Shown: in pieces, positions 7,319-14,325 of the stretch
Layout: the number at the start of each line of letters is the position of its first letter
How positions within the stretch are numbered: position 1 is the stretch's first letter
Origin: Alphaproteobacteria bacterium
GTDB lineage: Bacteria > Pseudomonadota > Alphaproteobacteria > Sphingomonadales > Sphingomonadaceae
Reading direction: 5' to 3'
Length of the DNA stretch: 17,249 bases
Assembly (NCBI GenBank): GCA_028293005.1
Contig: JAQGLH010000084.1
Location: 1 to 17,249 of the forward strand
Notes under the pieces: generated by a model
What the model was told of the DNA's origin: nothing
Database searches by the model: none
Seen by the model: only the letters and a program-made list of their open reading frames with translations
Translations under genes and position numbers: made by a program

Positions 7319-7692
7319 GCTCGTCCGCGATCAGGCTAGGCCGGTTCGGTGTCCAGTTCCGGTTGTTTGTCGCGCTTCCCGCTCCTCGAGTGATTCGCCT
7401 GAGGGAGCAATCCAAACGACGGCTGGGGGACCGGGGTTTTACGGTACGGGAATAACGAGCTTCTTTTACCGCTTTTGCCCTTTTATAATCGCGGCACTGT
7501 GATGCCGATCGTCCGCCCTGGCCGGCCCGCCAGGTGGCGTCGGCGATCGATCCAGCCGTCGGCTTGTCGAGCGGCGTTATGCTCTCGGGCCGGACTGTCG
7601 GAAGCAGTCTGAAGCACTTGTTTCTAGATTATCAACCGAACCTCGGGCAGGCTGTGAATGTACGGCGCTCGAGTCAGTGAGGAACTCCTCCG
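7319..7692 (+). promoter_or_regulatory. 374-bp gene-free region with candidate promoter and leader hairpin
   Basis: No convincing reading frame lies here on either strand. TATAAT at 7484-7489 is a perfect -10 hexamer, but the -35 position (7461-7466, TTCTTT) is poor. A folded element follows at 7504-7544: CCTGGC/GCCAGG (7517-7522 with 7529-7534), extended by CGC/GCG and GCCGA/TCGGC pairs. If the -10 is used, the response-regulator mRNA has a leader of roughly 200 nt with this structure close to its 5' end. TAGATTAT near 7625 could be a second, nearer -10. No clear terminator for the upstream polymerase gene was found. Confidence 0.4.
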
Positions 7693-8343
7693 ATTCAAAA
7701 GAATGTCTATATCGTGGACGACGACCGGGAGGTTCGCCGCTCATTGAGCTTCATGTTGAGCACGGCCCAGCTCAACTCACGTCCCTTCGGCAGCGGCCTC
7801 GATTTCATTGAGGAGCTGGACCAGCTCAAGCCGGGCTGCATCTTGCTCGACATCCGCATGCCGCAGGTCGACGGTTTCCACGTCATGGCCGAGCTTGCCC
7901 GCAAGCGCGTCGAATGGCCGGTGATCGTGATGACCGGCCACGGCGAGGTTTCGGTGGCGGTGCGTGCGATGAAGCTTGGCGCAGTGGATTTCATCGAGAA
8001 ACCGTTCGAGGAGGGCGTGCTGCTCAGCAGTCTCGATCGCGCCTTCACTTTGCTCAAGGACCGCGGGGAAACCGCCGAGCGAAAGCAACTGGCGGAGCGG
8101 CGGGTGAACGCGCTGACCACGCGCGAGCGCGAAGTGCTGCAGGGCCTGATGGGAGGCCTTCCCAACAAGCTTCTCGCGCGCCGGCTCGGCATAAGCCTGC
8201 GCACCGTCGAGATGCATCGCGCGAACATGATGGACAGGCTCGACGTGAAGAGCCTAGCCGAAGCGCTCACGCTCGCGGTTCAGGCCAGCGTCGAGCCACT
8301 CGAGGCGGAGCTCGAAGGCGACGACGGGGAAGCGGGATCATGA
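7693..8343 (+). CDS. FixJ-family response regulator (receiver + LuxR-type HTH), probable ATT start
   Basis: This 216-residue DNA-binding response regulator has a receiver domain (about residues 4-120) with VYIVDDD, phospho-acceptor Asp53 in ILLDIRMP, Thr81 in MTGHG and Lys103 in FIEKPFEE, and a LuxR-type HTH (about 145-205, LTTREREVLQGLMGG). A GTG at 7714 would cut off the first beta strand. In frame between the TGA at 7678 and that GTG there is no ATG, GTG or TTG. ATT at 7693 follows GTGAGGA with a 9-nt gap and restores the FixJ numbering (Asp54 in Sinorhizobium FixJ, Asp53 here). The initiator choice is inference; the family is firm. The cognate kinase is 81 bp downstream. Confidence 0.85.
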   Translation: MQKNVYIVDDDREVRRSLSFMLSTAQLNSRPFGSGLDFIEELDQLKPGCILLDIRMPQVDGFHVMAELARKRVEWPVIVMTGHGEVSVAVRAMKLGAVDFIEKPFEEGVLLSSLDRAFTLLKDRGETAERKQLAERRVNALTTREREVLQGLMGGLPNKLLARRLGISLRTVEMHRANMMDRLDVKSLAEALTLAVQASVEPLEAELEGDDGEAGS

Positions 8344-8366
8344 AGGCGGGGACTCGAAAGCTGCAT

Positions 8367-8406
8367 TGACGGCAGGCGGTGAGCGCAAATCACCGCGATG
8401 CCGTCA
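8367..8406 (+). other. Nested intergenic hairpin between regulator and kinase genes
   Basis: TGACGGCA (8367-8374) pairs with TGCCGTCA (8399-8406), and inside it GCGGTGA (8376-8382) pairs with TCACCGC (8390-8396) around a GCGCAAA loop, with a 1-nt/2-nt internal bulge. This is a 15-bp composite stem. ATTCTAGG follows rather than a U-tract, so it is not a typical terminator. It could attenuate, stabilise or be processed within the two-gene transcript. Confidence 0.6.
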
Positions 8407-8424
8407 TTCTAGGACGGGGGCGGC

Positions 8425-10527
8425 ATGACCGAGTGGGGGAAGCTTCGAGACTATTCGGAGGCGCGGAGCATCGCCGTGGTGGCGAGCGATGACGATGCCG
8501 CCGTGATCGCGGAGGTGGTGGCGGATCAAGAAGTCACGCTGCTGCGCCTTGGTGTGGCCGATTTTATCGCGGGCATACAATCGAACGAGCTGGGCATCGC
8601 ACTGGTCGCGGAGGAAAGCCTCACGCCGCACGACTTGCAGGCGATCAAGAAAGCGCTGTCGGATCAGCAACCCTGGTCGAATTTTCCGATCATCCTGCTC
8701 GCCGATCGTGCCGCGCTTGCGGAAAGCCCCTCGGTCAACGGCCTCGACACGTTGAGGATCGTCGAAAGGCCGCTTCACCCGGTGAGCTTGCGCGCCGCCG
8801 TCCGCTCTGCGTTCCGCTCGCGCTCGCTGCAGCGGCAGGCGTGGCAATATGCGCAGGACAGGATGGAGGCCGAAGCCGCGTTGCGCCGATCGGAGAAGCT
8901 GCTTTCGGCGAAGGTCGCGCGACGGCTCGCCGATCTGAAGGCGCTGAGCGAACGGCTTGCCGAGGAGGTGGAGGAGCGCAAGCACGCCGAGGAACGGCTG
9001 CGCGAGAGCGAGGAGCTCTATCGCTATACCGTCGAGCTGAGCCAGCAGATGGTGTGGACCGCCGACCCGCAGGGGCGAGTGATCTGGAGCAGCCCCGGGT
9101 TTCGCCGGACGACGGGACTGAAGCAGCGGCGGCCGGAGCGAGGCTGGTTGTCGCAGGTCATCCATCCGGATGACGTCGGCAACGTCCGTGCGGCGTGGAA
9201 CGAGGCGCTCGAGCGCGGCAAGGGGCATGCTATCGAATATCGCATGCGCATCGCCGATGGATCGTACCGTATGTTTGCGACCCGCGCCGCCCCCCGTCGC
9301 GACGACAGCGGTCGCATCATCCGCTGGTACGGGCTGACCGAGGACGTCCACGAGAAAAAGCTCGCGGCGATCGCGCTATCCCAAGCGGAAGAACGCTACC
9401 GGCTTGCCGCGCGCGCGACAAACGACGCGATCTGGGACTGGAATTTGGTGACCGACCTCGTCGATTGGAGCGAGGCCGTGTCGATCTACCGGGGCGACCA
9501 GCCCGGCCAGGATTCGACGATCCAATGGTGGGAGGATAATATCCACCCGGACGACCGCAAGCGGGTGGTCAACAGCCTCTCGGCGACGCTCGAGAGCGAT
9601 GTGTCGCGCTGGTCGGCAGCTTACCGGTTCCGCAAGGCGGAAGGCGGTTATGCCTTTGTCTACGACCGCGGATTTATCATCCGCAATGAGGAAGGCGAGG
9701 CAATCCGCGCCGTCGGGGCGGTCGTCGATCTCACCGAGCGGCGCAGGGCCGAGGCGGAGCTGCGGCGCACCCAGGCCGAGTTGATCCACGTCTCGCGGCT
9801 GAGCGCGATGGGAACGATGGCCTCGACGCTTGCGCACGAGCTCAATCAGCCGCTGACCGCAGTCACCAGCTACGTGCGCGGCAGCAGGCGCTTGCTCAGC
9901 CACATCGACGATCCCAACGCGCAGCAGGTCTGCGAGGCGCTCGAACATGCCGAGGCAGGAGCCTTGCGGGCCGGGCAGATCGTCCGCCGGCTGCGCGAGC
10001 TCGTGGCGCGCGGCAACGTCGCAGTAGGTGCCGAGGACCTCGACAAATTGATACAGGACGCGAGCGTGCTGGCCTTCGTCGACGAACATCTACACAGCAT
10101 CAGCCATCGCGTCCTGATCGATCCCAGCGCGCGCTGGGTGCAGGTCGATCGAATCCAGATCCAGCAGGTGCTGATCAACCTCATCCGCAATGCCGTGCAG
10201 GCGATGCAGCATTCGCAAGAGCGCGAAGTCGTGATTGCAACCGTCGGCAGCTCGACCGATCTCGTCGAAGTCAGCGTCTCCGACACCGGGAGCGGCATTC
10301 CCGATCAGGTTCGCGACGCGCTGTTCTCCCCGTTCCGCAGCACCAAGTCCGGAGGACTGGGCATCGGCCTGTCGATCAGCCGGACGATCGTCGAGGCGCA
10401 TCATGGCAAGATATGGGCCGAGGACCGCCCGGGCGGAGGAACGGTCTTCCGCTTCACCCTGCCGCGCGCGGACGTGCCGGTTCACGACCCGTCCGGCATG
10501 ATCGACGCGGACGAGGCGAACGATTGA
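8425..10527 (+). CDS. PAS-domain sensor histidine kinase (FixL/DctB-like) with N-terminal receiver-like domain
   Basis: This 700-residue kinase probably phosphorylates the FixJ-like regulator encoded upstream. Residues about 15-135 resemble a receiver fold (VVASDDDAAV, FPIILLAD, ERPLHPVSLRAAV), but the phospho-Asp strand reads ALVAEES without an obvious acceptor. A helical, probably coiled-coil linker (about 140-200) leads to two PAS/PAC units (about 200-312 and 322-446), each with an HPDD motif. The kinase core has phospho-acceptor His471 in LAHELNQPLTAV, an N-box NLIRNAVQAM with Asn589, DTGSGIP at Asp620 and a GLGIGLSIS lid near 645-652. No membrane helix is seen, so it is likely soluble. 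FixL's haem-binding histidine pattern was not recognised. The start follows GGACGGGGG. The signal sensed is unknown. Confidence 0.88.
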   Translation: MTEWGKLRDYSEARSIAVVASDDDAAVIAEVVADQEVTLLRLGVADFIAGIQSNELGIALVAEESLTPHDLQAIKKALSDQQPWSNFPIILLADRAALAESPSVNGLDTLRIVERPLHPVSLRAAVRSAFRSRSLQRQAWQYAQDRMEAEAALRRSEKLLSAKVARRLADLKALSERLAEEVEERKHAEERLRESEELYRYTVELSQQMVWTADPQGRVIWSSPGFRRTTGLKQRRPERGWLSQVIHPDDVGNVRAAWNEALERGKGHAIEYRMRIADGSYRMFATRAAPRRDDSGRIIRWYGLTEDVHEKKLAAIALSQAEERYRLAARATNDAIWDWNLVTDLVDWSEAVSIYRGDQPGQDSTIQWWEDNIHPDDRKRVVNSLSATLESDVSRWSAAYRFRKAEGGYAFVYDRGFIIRNEEGEAIRAVGAVVDLTERRRAEAELRRTQAELIHVSRLSAMGTMASTLAHELNQPLTAVTSYVRGSRRLLSHIDDPNAQQVCEALEHAEAGALRAGQIVRRLRELVARGNVAVGAEDLDKLIQDASVLAFVDEHLHSISHRVLIDPSARWVQVDRIQIQQVLINLIRNAVQAMQHSQEREVVIATVGSSTDLVEVSVSDTGSGIPDQVRDALFSPFRSTKSGGLGIGLSISRTIVEAHHGKIWAEDRPGGGTVFRFTLPRADVPVHDPSGMIDADEAND

Positions 10528-10579
10528 GGCCAGCCGAAACGGGGTCGTACGATCGGGCGACGATGGATGTCGCGAGAAA

Positions 10580-10592
10580 GCGGTTTAACCGC
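10580..10592. promoter_or_regulatory. 13-bp palindrome upstream of msrA
   Basis: GCGGTTTAACCGC is a perfect inverted repeat (6-bp arms around one T), centred about 53 bp before the msrA start in the 111-bp kinase-msrA gap. It could be an operator. No clear promoter hexamers were identified beside it. Confidence 0.25.
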
Positions 10593-10638
10593 GCCTCGCC
10601 GCTCACTATCTTCGCCACAGGCAAGCAGCGAGGCGATC

Positions 10639-11187
10639 ATGGCTGAAGAACAAGCGACATTGGCGGGCGGATGCTTCTGGTGCACCGAGGCGGTGTTCAA
10701 AGACGTGATCGGCGTGAGCAAGGTGGAGAGCGGCTATATCGGCGGCTCGGTCGCCAACCCGACCTACCGCGAGGTGTGCAGCGGCGATACCGGACATGCC
10801 GAGGCTGTCCGGCTGACGTTCGATCCCGCGCAGATCAGCTATGACGACATCCTCGACATCTTCTTCGCGACGCACGACCCGACGCAGCGCAACCGCCAGG
10901 GAAACGACCTCGGCACGCAGTATCGCACGGCGATCTTTCCGCATTCCTCCGAGCAGGAGGCGGCGGCCCGCGCCGGGATCGAACGCGCGCAGGCGGACTG
11001 GGAGCGTCCGATCGTGACGACGATCGAGCCATTGTCGGACTGGTATGTCGCCGAAGGCTATCACCAGGATTATTTCGAGCGCGAAGGCGACAGCAACCCC
11101 TATTGCATGGCCGTGATCGCGCCGAAGCTGAGGAAGTTCCGCAAGAGCTTTGCGGAGCGGCTCAAGACGGCCGAAGCGGCAGGCTGA
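10639..11187 (+). CDS. msrA: Peptide-methionine (S)-S-oxide reductase MsrA
   Basis: This 182-residue cytoplasmic enzyme reduces the S epimer of methionine sulfoxide in damaged proteins, recycled by thioredoxin. The diagnostic GGCFWCTE motif is at the N-terminus, with catalytic Cys12. [26 protein letters not shown] and [16 protein letters not shown] follow, and then the HQDYF motif. A cysteine in the C-terminal [13 protein letters not shown] is a candidate resolving residue. Length matches free-standing MsrA. The frame is open upstream (to 10567), but the family motif lies just after the ATG at 10639, which follows GCGAGGCG. It sits 111 bp after the kinase gene and converges with the ZIP gene. 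A GC-rich 37-bp gap separates the two stops, with small hairpins (GGCA/TGCC) but no T-run. Confidence 0.93.
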   Translation: MAEEQATLAGGCFWCTEAVFKDVIGVSKVESGYIGGSVANPTYREVCSGDTGHAEAVRLTFDPAQISYDDILDIFFATHDPTQRNRQGNDLGTQYRTAIFPHSSEQEAAARAGIERAQADWERPIVTTIEPLSDWYVAEGYHQDYFEREGDSNPYCMAVIAPKLRKFRKSFAERLKTAEAAG

Positions 11188-11224
11188 GAGGCACGGGTGC
11201 CGCGGCGCCGGCGCGAGCGGCGAA

Positions 11225-11986
11225 TCAACCGCTGAGCTTCGAGAGTACGAAGGCGGCAAGGAAGCCGCTTACGGCGATGATGCCGGCGAACTCATGCGTT
11301 CCTTCGAATGCTTCGGGGACCATCGTGTCGACGATCATCGCGAGGATGGCGCCGGCCGCGGTGGCCTGAACGGCGGAGACGGACCCCGTCGGCAGGCCCG
11401 CGAAGCTGACGTAGCCGAGCCATGCGGCAGCGGCCGAGATCAGCGCGATCGCCGTCCACATCCCGAACACGAACATGGCGCTTCGTCCCTCCTTCTTCAT
11501 TCCGGCGGCGCTCGACAGGCCTTCCGGGATATTCGAGAGGAAGACCGCAATCACGGCAACCAACCCGACCGCACCGCCCTTGAGCAAGCTGACGCCGATG
11601 ACGATCGATTCGGGAATGCCGTCGAGTAGCGCGCCCAGGGCTAGCGCCGCGCCGTTATCCGCATCAGCTCCGCCGTCCTGCCGGCGAGAGTCCCGATCCG
11701 ATCGCTTGCGGTGACGCGCGCCGCGCTTGGCAAGCAGATGATTAAAGCCAGTGAAGGCGATTGCTCCGCCGAGGAAGCCCCCGACGACCGGGATGAAGCC
11801 GCCGCTCCGCCACGCTTCGTCCATCAGCTCGAACGAGAGGGCTGAAATGAGGACTCCGGCGCCGAACGCCATGATCGCAGCAACGATGCGGCGCGACAGC
11901 GGGACGAACCACCCGATGATCGCTCCGAGCACGAGCGCGGATCCGCTGAGGAGACCCCATAAACCAGCTTGCAGCGACACCGGCAT
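11225..11986 (-). CDS. ZIP-family metal transporter
   Basis: This 253-residue inner-membrane protein with about 8 hydrophobic segments belongs to the ZIP family, which moves divalent metals such as Zn2+ into the cytoplasm. The two signature helices read LLDGIPESIVIG and FLSNIPEGLSSAAG. A histidine-poor basic and acidic loop (RHRKRSDRDSRRQDGG, about residues 91-106) separates helices 3 and 4. In ZupT-type transporters these helices carry HN(F/I)PEG; here the His positions are replaced (D/S), so metal preference may differ or the direction and substrate may be unusual. The ATG at 11986 follows AGAGGAGAG. It lies 39 bp after the Sua5-like gene on the same strand and may be co-transcribed with it. 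Confidence 0.85.
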   Translation of the reverse strand: MPVSLQAGLWGLLSGSALVLGAIIGWFVPLSRRIVAAIMAFGAGVLISALSFELMDEAWRSGGFIPVVGGFLGGAIAFTGFNHLLAKRGARHRKRSDRDSRRQDGGADADNGAALALGALLDGIPESIVIGVSLLKGGAVGLVAVIAVFLSNIPEGLSSAAGMKKEGRSAMFVFGMWTAIALISAAAAWLGYVSFAGLPTGSVSAVQATAAGAILAMIVDTMVPEAFEGTHEFAGIIAVSGFLAAFVLSKLSG

Positions 11987-12025
11987 AGGCGGCTCTCCTC
12001 TCGATCGTCATTATGAAGTGGTGGC

Positions 12026-13006
12026 TTACCCCAATTGTTCCGGCTCAGCCGGCCTCGGCGCGGCGGCGCGGGCCAGCCGATCGTTGATCGCAAGCCCGAG
12101 GCCTTCGTGCGGGATCGCCGCGATCGCGATCGAGGAGCGGCCCTGCGCCTCGGCTTCGTGCAGCCGGTCGAACAGCACAGCGGCCGCCTCGACCAGGTTG
12201 CCCGACGCGCTGAGCATGCTGTCGCCACGCACCTGTCCGAAGCCGATCAACCACTCGTCGGGCGCGGCGGCGATCGCGTCGAGCCGGAGCGGCTTGGAGG
12301 GCGCATAATGGCTTTGCATCTGGCCGGGCGCCTCGATCGCACCGGCGGGCGCCGCAGCGAGGCCGATGCCGAGTTCGCTCTCGCCGAGCGGGCCGGGGCG
12401 CAGCAGCCGCGCAACACCGTCGGTAATGCGGACGATCGTCGACTCGATGCCGTGCTGCGTCGTCCCGGCATCGAGGATCAGGGGGATTCGTCCGCCGAGG
12501 CTGGCGAGCACATGCTCGGGACGTGTCGGGCTGATCCTGCCGCTGGCATTGGCCGACGGCGCGGCCAGCGGCCGTCCCGTCGCGGCGAGCAGCGCCTGCA
12601 TGACAGGATGCGCCGGCACACGCAGCGCGACGGTGGGAAGGCCGGCGACGACCAACGAAGCGATCGGCGCCGCCGGGCGGAGCGGCAGGACGAGGGTCAG
12701 CGGTCCCGGCCAGAAACGCGTGGCGAGCCCAAGCGCAAGCGGATCGAACAGGGCGATCTGCTCGGCTATCTCGAGGCTCGGGACATGGACGATCAGCGGA
12801 TTGAAGCTCGGCCGACCCTTGGCCGCATAGATGCGAGCGACCGCTTCGCCATTGGTCGCGTCCGCCGCGAGCCCGTAGACGGTCTCGGTCGGTACGGCGA
12901 CCGGCAAACCGCGAACGATCAGCGCGGCGGCCTCGGCGAGCGCGGACTCGCTCCAGCGGCGGATCTCCGTGACTTGCGGGGCTTGCGGGGCTTGCGGCGA
13001 ATTCAT
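12026..13006 (-). CDS. L-threonylcarbamoyladenylate synthase (Sua5/TsaC family)
   Basis: This 326-residue cytoplasmic enzyme makes threonylcarbamoyl-AMP from threonine, bicarbonate and ATP, the first step of the t6A modification at position 37 of ANN-decoding tRNAs. The YrdC domain starts near residue 20 with GLPVAVPTETVYGLAADA and holds the KGRPSFNPLIVHV substrate-binding motif (KxR, SxN). SANASGRISPT follows further on. PGQMQSHYAPSKPLRL marks the linker to the C-terminal Sua5 domain, so this is the long Sua5 form rather than short TsaC. The N-terminus carries a short PQA repeat from a 9-bp DNA repeat. No strong ribosome binding site precedes the ATG at 13006. A ZIP transporter gene lies 39 bp downstream. 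Confidence 0.92.
   Translation of the reverse strand: MNSPQAPQAPQVTEIRRWSESALAEAAALIVRGLPVAVPTETVYGLAADATNGEAVARIYAAKGRPSFNPLIVHVPSLEIAEQIALFDPLALGLATRFWPGPLTLVLPLRPAAPIASLVVAGLPTVALRVPAHPVMQALLAATGRPLAAPSANASGRISPTRPEHVLASLGGRIPLILDAGTTQHGIESTIVRITDGVARLLRPGPLGESELGIGLAAAPAGAIEAPGQMQSHYAPSKPLRLDAIAAAPDEWLIGFGQVRGDSMLSASGNLVEAAAVLFDRLHEAEAQGRSSIAIAAIPHEGLGLAINDRLARAAAPRPAEPEQLG
12973..12999. repeat. 9-bp tandem repeat in the Sua5 N-terminal codons
   Basis: CTTGCGGGG occurs at 12973-12981 and 12982-12990, with a near copy (CTTGCGGCG) at 12991-12999. On the coding strand it gives repeated Pro-Gln-Ala near residues 4-11, before the catalytic domain. Copy number may vary between strains. Confidence 0.7.
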
Positions 13007-13246
13007 CCCGATCGGCTACAGCGCGCGCAAGGCCAGCGCCAGATGTTCGACACGTCGAGCGCCTCAGCGCGTCTAGGCAATTGCGGAAATCGCTCCTAGA
13101 GGATGCTCGCTGCAGCTTGTTCGAGATGGGAAACCACGATCCCTGGAAAAATCCAACCAATCGCGAGCAGCCGCAGCGATGGTCGAATGCCGCGCGCCGC
13201 GTTCGCGGGCCTGTGATCCCGGGAAGCGCGCGCGAATTCCAAAATC

Positions 13247-13260
13247 TATAATCAATTGAT
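13247..13260 (+). promoter_or_regulatory. Perfect TATAAT with adjoining ATCAATTGAT palindrome upstream of decarboxylase-like gene
   Basis: TATAAT at 13247-13252 is a consensus -10, 25 bp before the ATG, and overlaps the 10-bp perfect palindrome ATCAATTGAT (13251-13260) at the expected transcription start. The -35 position (about 13224-13229, AAGCGC) does not match, which would fit an activator-dependent promoter. The palindrome could be an operator. The rest of the 13007-13246 divergent gap shows no supported gene. Confidence 0.4.
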
Positions 13261-13277
13261 CGGGTGGAGCAGAGGAT

Positions 13278-14255
13278 ATGTCATTGCGAGTGAAGTTTGC
13301 GACCGGTTTCTACCAATGGATGGTCCCCTTGCTGCTGGGAGACGTCAAGCCGGCCGGGGTCGACCTCGACATCGAGGTGATCAACAATCCTCGCGAGATT
13401 TTCGAGCGTATGCACAAGAATCAGGAGTTCGACGTCTCAGAGATGTCGATCTCGGAATATACGGCCCAGGTGAGCAGGGGCTCGTCTCCCTTCATCGCGC
13501 TGCCGGTCTTCCCGATCCGAGCGTTCCCGCACGGCTTCGTCGTCGTCAACCGCAAGTCGGGGATCAGCACGCCCAAGGACCTCGAGGGCAAACGGGTGGG
13601 CGTTCCTTATTATCACATGACCTCGGCGGTCTATGCGCGCGGAATGCTCGAGAATGATCACGGCGTCGATGTCCGCAAGATCCACTGGGTCGAAGGCGGG
13701 ATGGACAAGCCCGGACGGCACGGCAACCCCGAGAAATGGCCGGAATCGCCGGGCCTCGACCTCAAGGTCAACGACAGCCAATATTCGCTCGACCAATTGC
13801 TCGAGAAAGGGGAGCTCGACGCGACGCTCGGCGCCTTGATGCCGCCCTCGTGGTGGACGAATCCAGACATCGAGCGGCTGTTCGAGGACAATACTGCGGC
13901 GGAGATCGATTATTATCGCCGCACCGGCATCCTGCCCGCCAACCACATCATCATCATGCGCCGCGCGCTGCTCGAGCAGGAGCCGTGGCTCGCCGCGACC
14001 CTGTTCGAAGCATTCAACGCGTCCAAGGACAAAGCGGTCAAGGCACTCAAGGGGCACATCTTCGGGCATTGGCCGATTCCACTCAGCGAGCCCTTGTTCC
14101 GCACCATCGACGAGGTGCTGGGAGGGGATCCCTGGCCGTTCGGGATCGAGCGCAATCGCAAGATGCTCGACGCGGTGACCAGCTTCATGTCGCAGCAGCA
14201 TATGATCACCCGGCCGGTCAGTCCCGACGAGCTGTTCGCTCCCGGGATGCCGTAA
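13278..14255 (+). CDS. 4,5-dihydroxyphthalate decarboxylase-like protein (NMT1/ABC substrate-binding-like fold)
   Basis: This 325-residue protein resembles 4,5-dihydroxyphthalate decarboxylase (Pht5) and related proteins of the type-2 periplasmic-binding fold. Typical segments are FDVSEMSISEYTAQ, FIALPVFPIRAFPHGFVVVN, GISTPKDLEGKRVGVPYYHMTSAVYARGML and the WVEGGMDKPGRHG loop. There is no signal peptide, so it is likely a cytoplasmic enzyme rather than an ABC transporter receptor. The substrate cannot be deduced; a decarboxylase for an aromatic dicarboxylate is the family expectation. AGAGGAT directly precedes the ATG at 13278. It has its own promoter-like element and a strong terminator, so it is probably a single-gene transcript. 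An MFS transporter and a flavin monooxygenase-like gene lie next door on the opposite strand. Confidence 0.78.
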   Translation: MSLRVKFATGFYQWMVPLLLGDVKPAGVDLDIEVINNPREIFERMHKNQEFDVSEMSISEYTAQVSRGSSPFIALPVFPIRAFPHGFVVVNRKSGISTPKDLEGKRVGVPYYHMTSAVYARGMLENDHGVDVRKIHWVEGGMDKPGRHGNPEKWPESPGLDLKVNDSQYSLDQLLEKGELDATLGALMPPSWWTNPDIERLFEDNTAAEIDYYRRTGILPANHIIIMRRALLEQEPWLAATLFEAFNASKDKAVKALKGHIFGHWPIPLSEPLFRTIDEVLGGDPWPFGIERNRKMLDAVTSFMSQQHMITRPVSPDELFAPGMP

Positions 14256-14277
14256 GCCGGGAACGATGAAATTATCG

Positions 14278-14307
14278 AGGCGGCGGTCGTCGACCGCCGC
14301 CTTTTTT
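14278..14307 (+). terminator. Intrinsic terminator after decarboxylase-like gene
   Basis: AGGCGGCGGTC (14278-14288) pairs perfectly with GACCGCCGCCT (14292-14302) around a GTC loop, and TTTTTT follows (14302-14307). The strong 11-bp GC stem and U-run lie 22 bp past the stop codon. The minus-strand read-out has a weaker T-run, so it may only partly serve the MFS gene coming from the right. Confidence 0.93.
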
Positions 14308-14325
14308 CATGGCCTTGTTCGAACC

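Noticed and set aside
7714..7716. GTG as start of the FixJ-like regulator
   Set aside because: No ribosome binding site lies before it, and it removes the first beta strand of the receiver.
13073..13255. Small minus-strand open frame of 60 codons in the Sua5-decarboxylase gap
   Set aside because: It has no homology, no clear binding site, and overlaps the likely promoter; it is probably chance.
13278..14255. Decarboxylase-like gene as a periplasmic ABC substrate-binding protein
   Set aside because: There is no signal peptide and no permease or ATPase gene nearby, so the enzyme reading is preferred.
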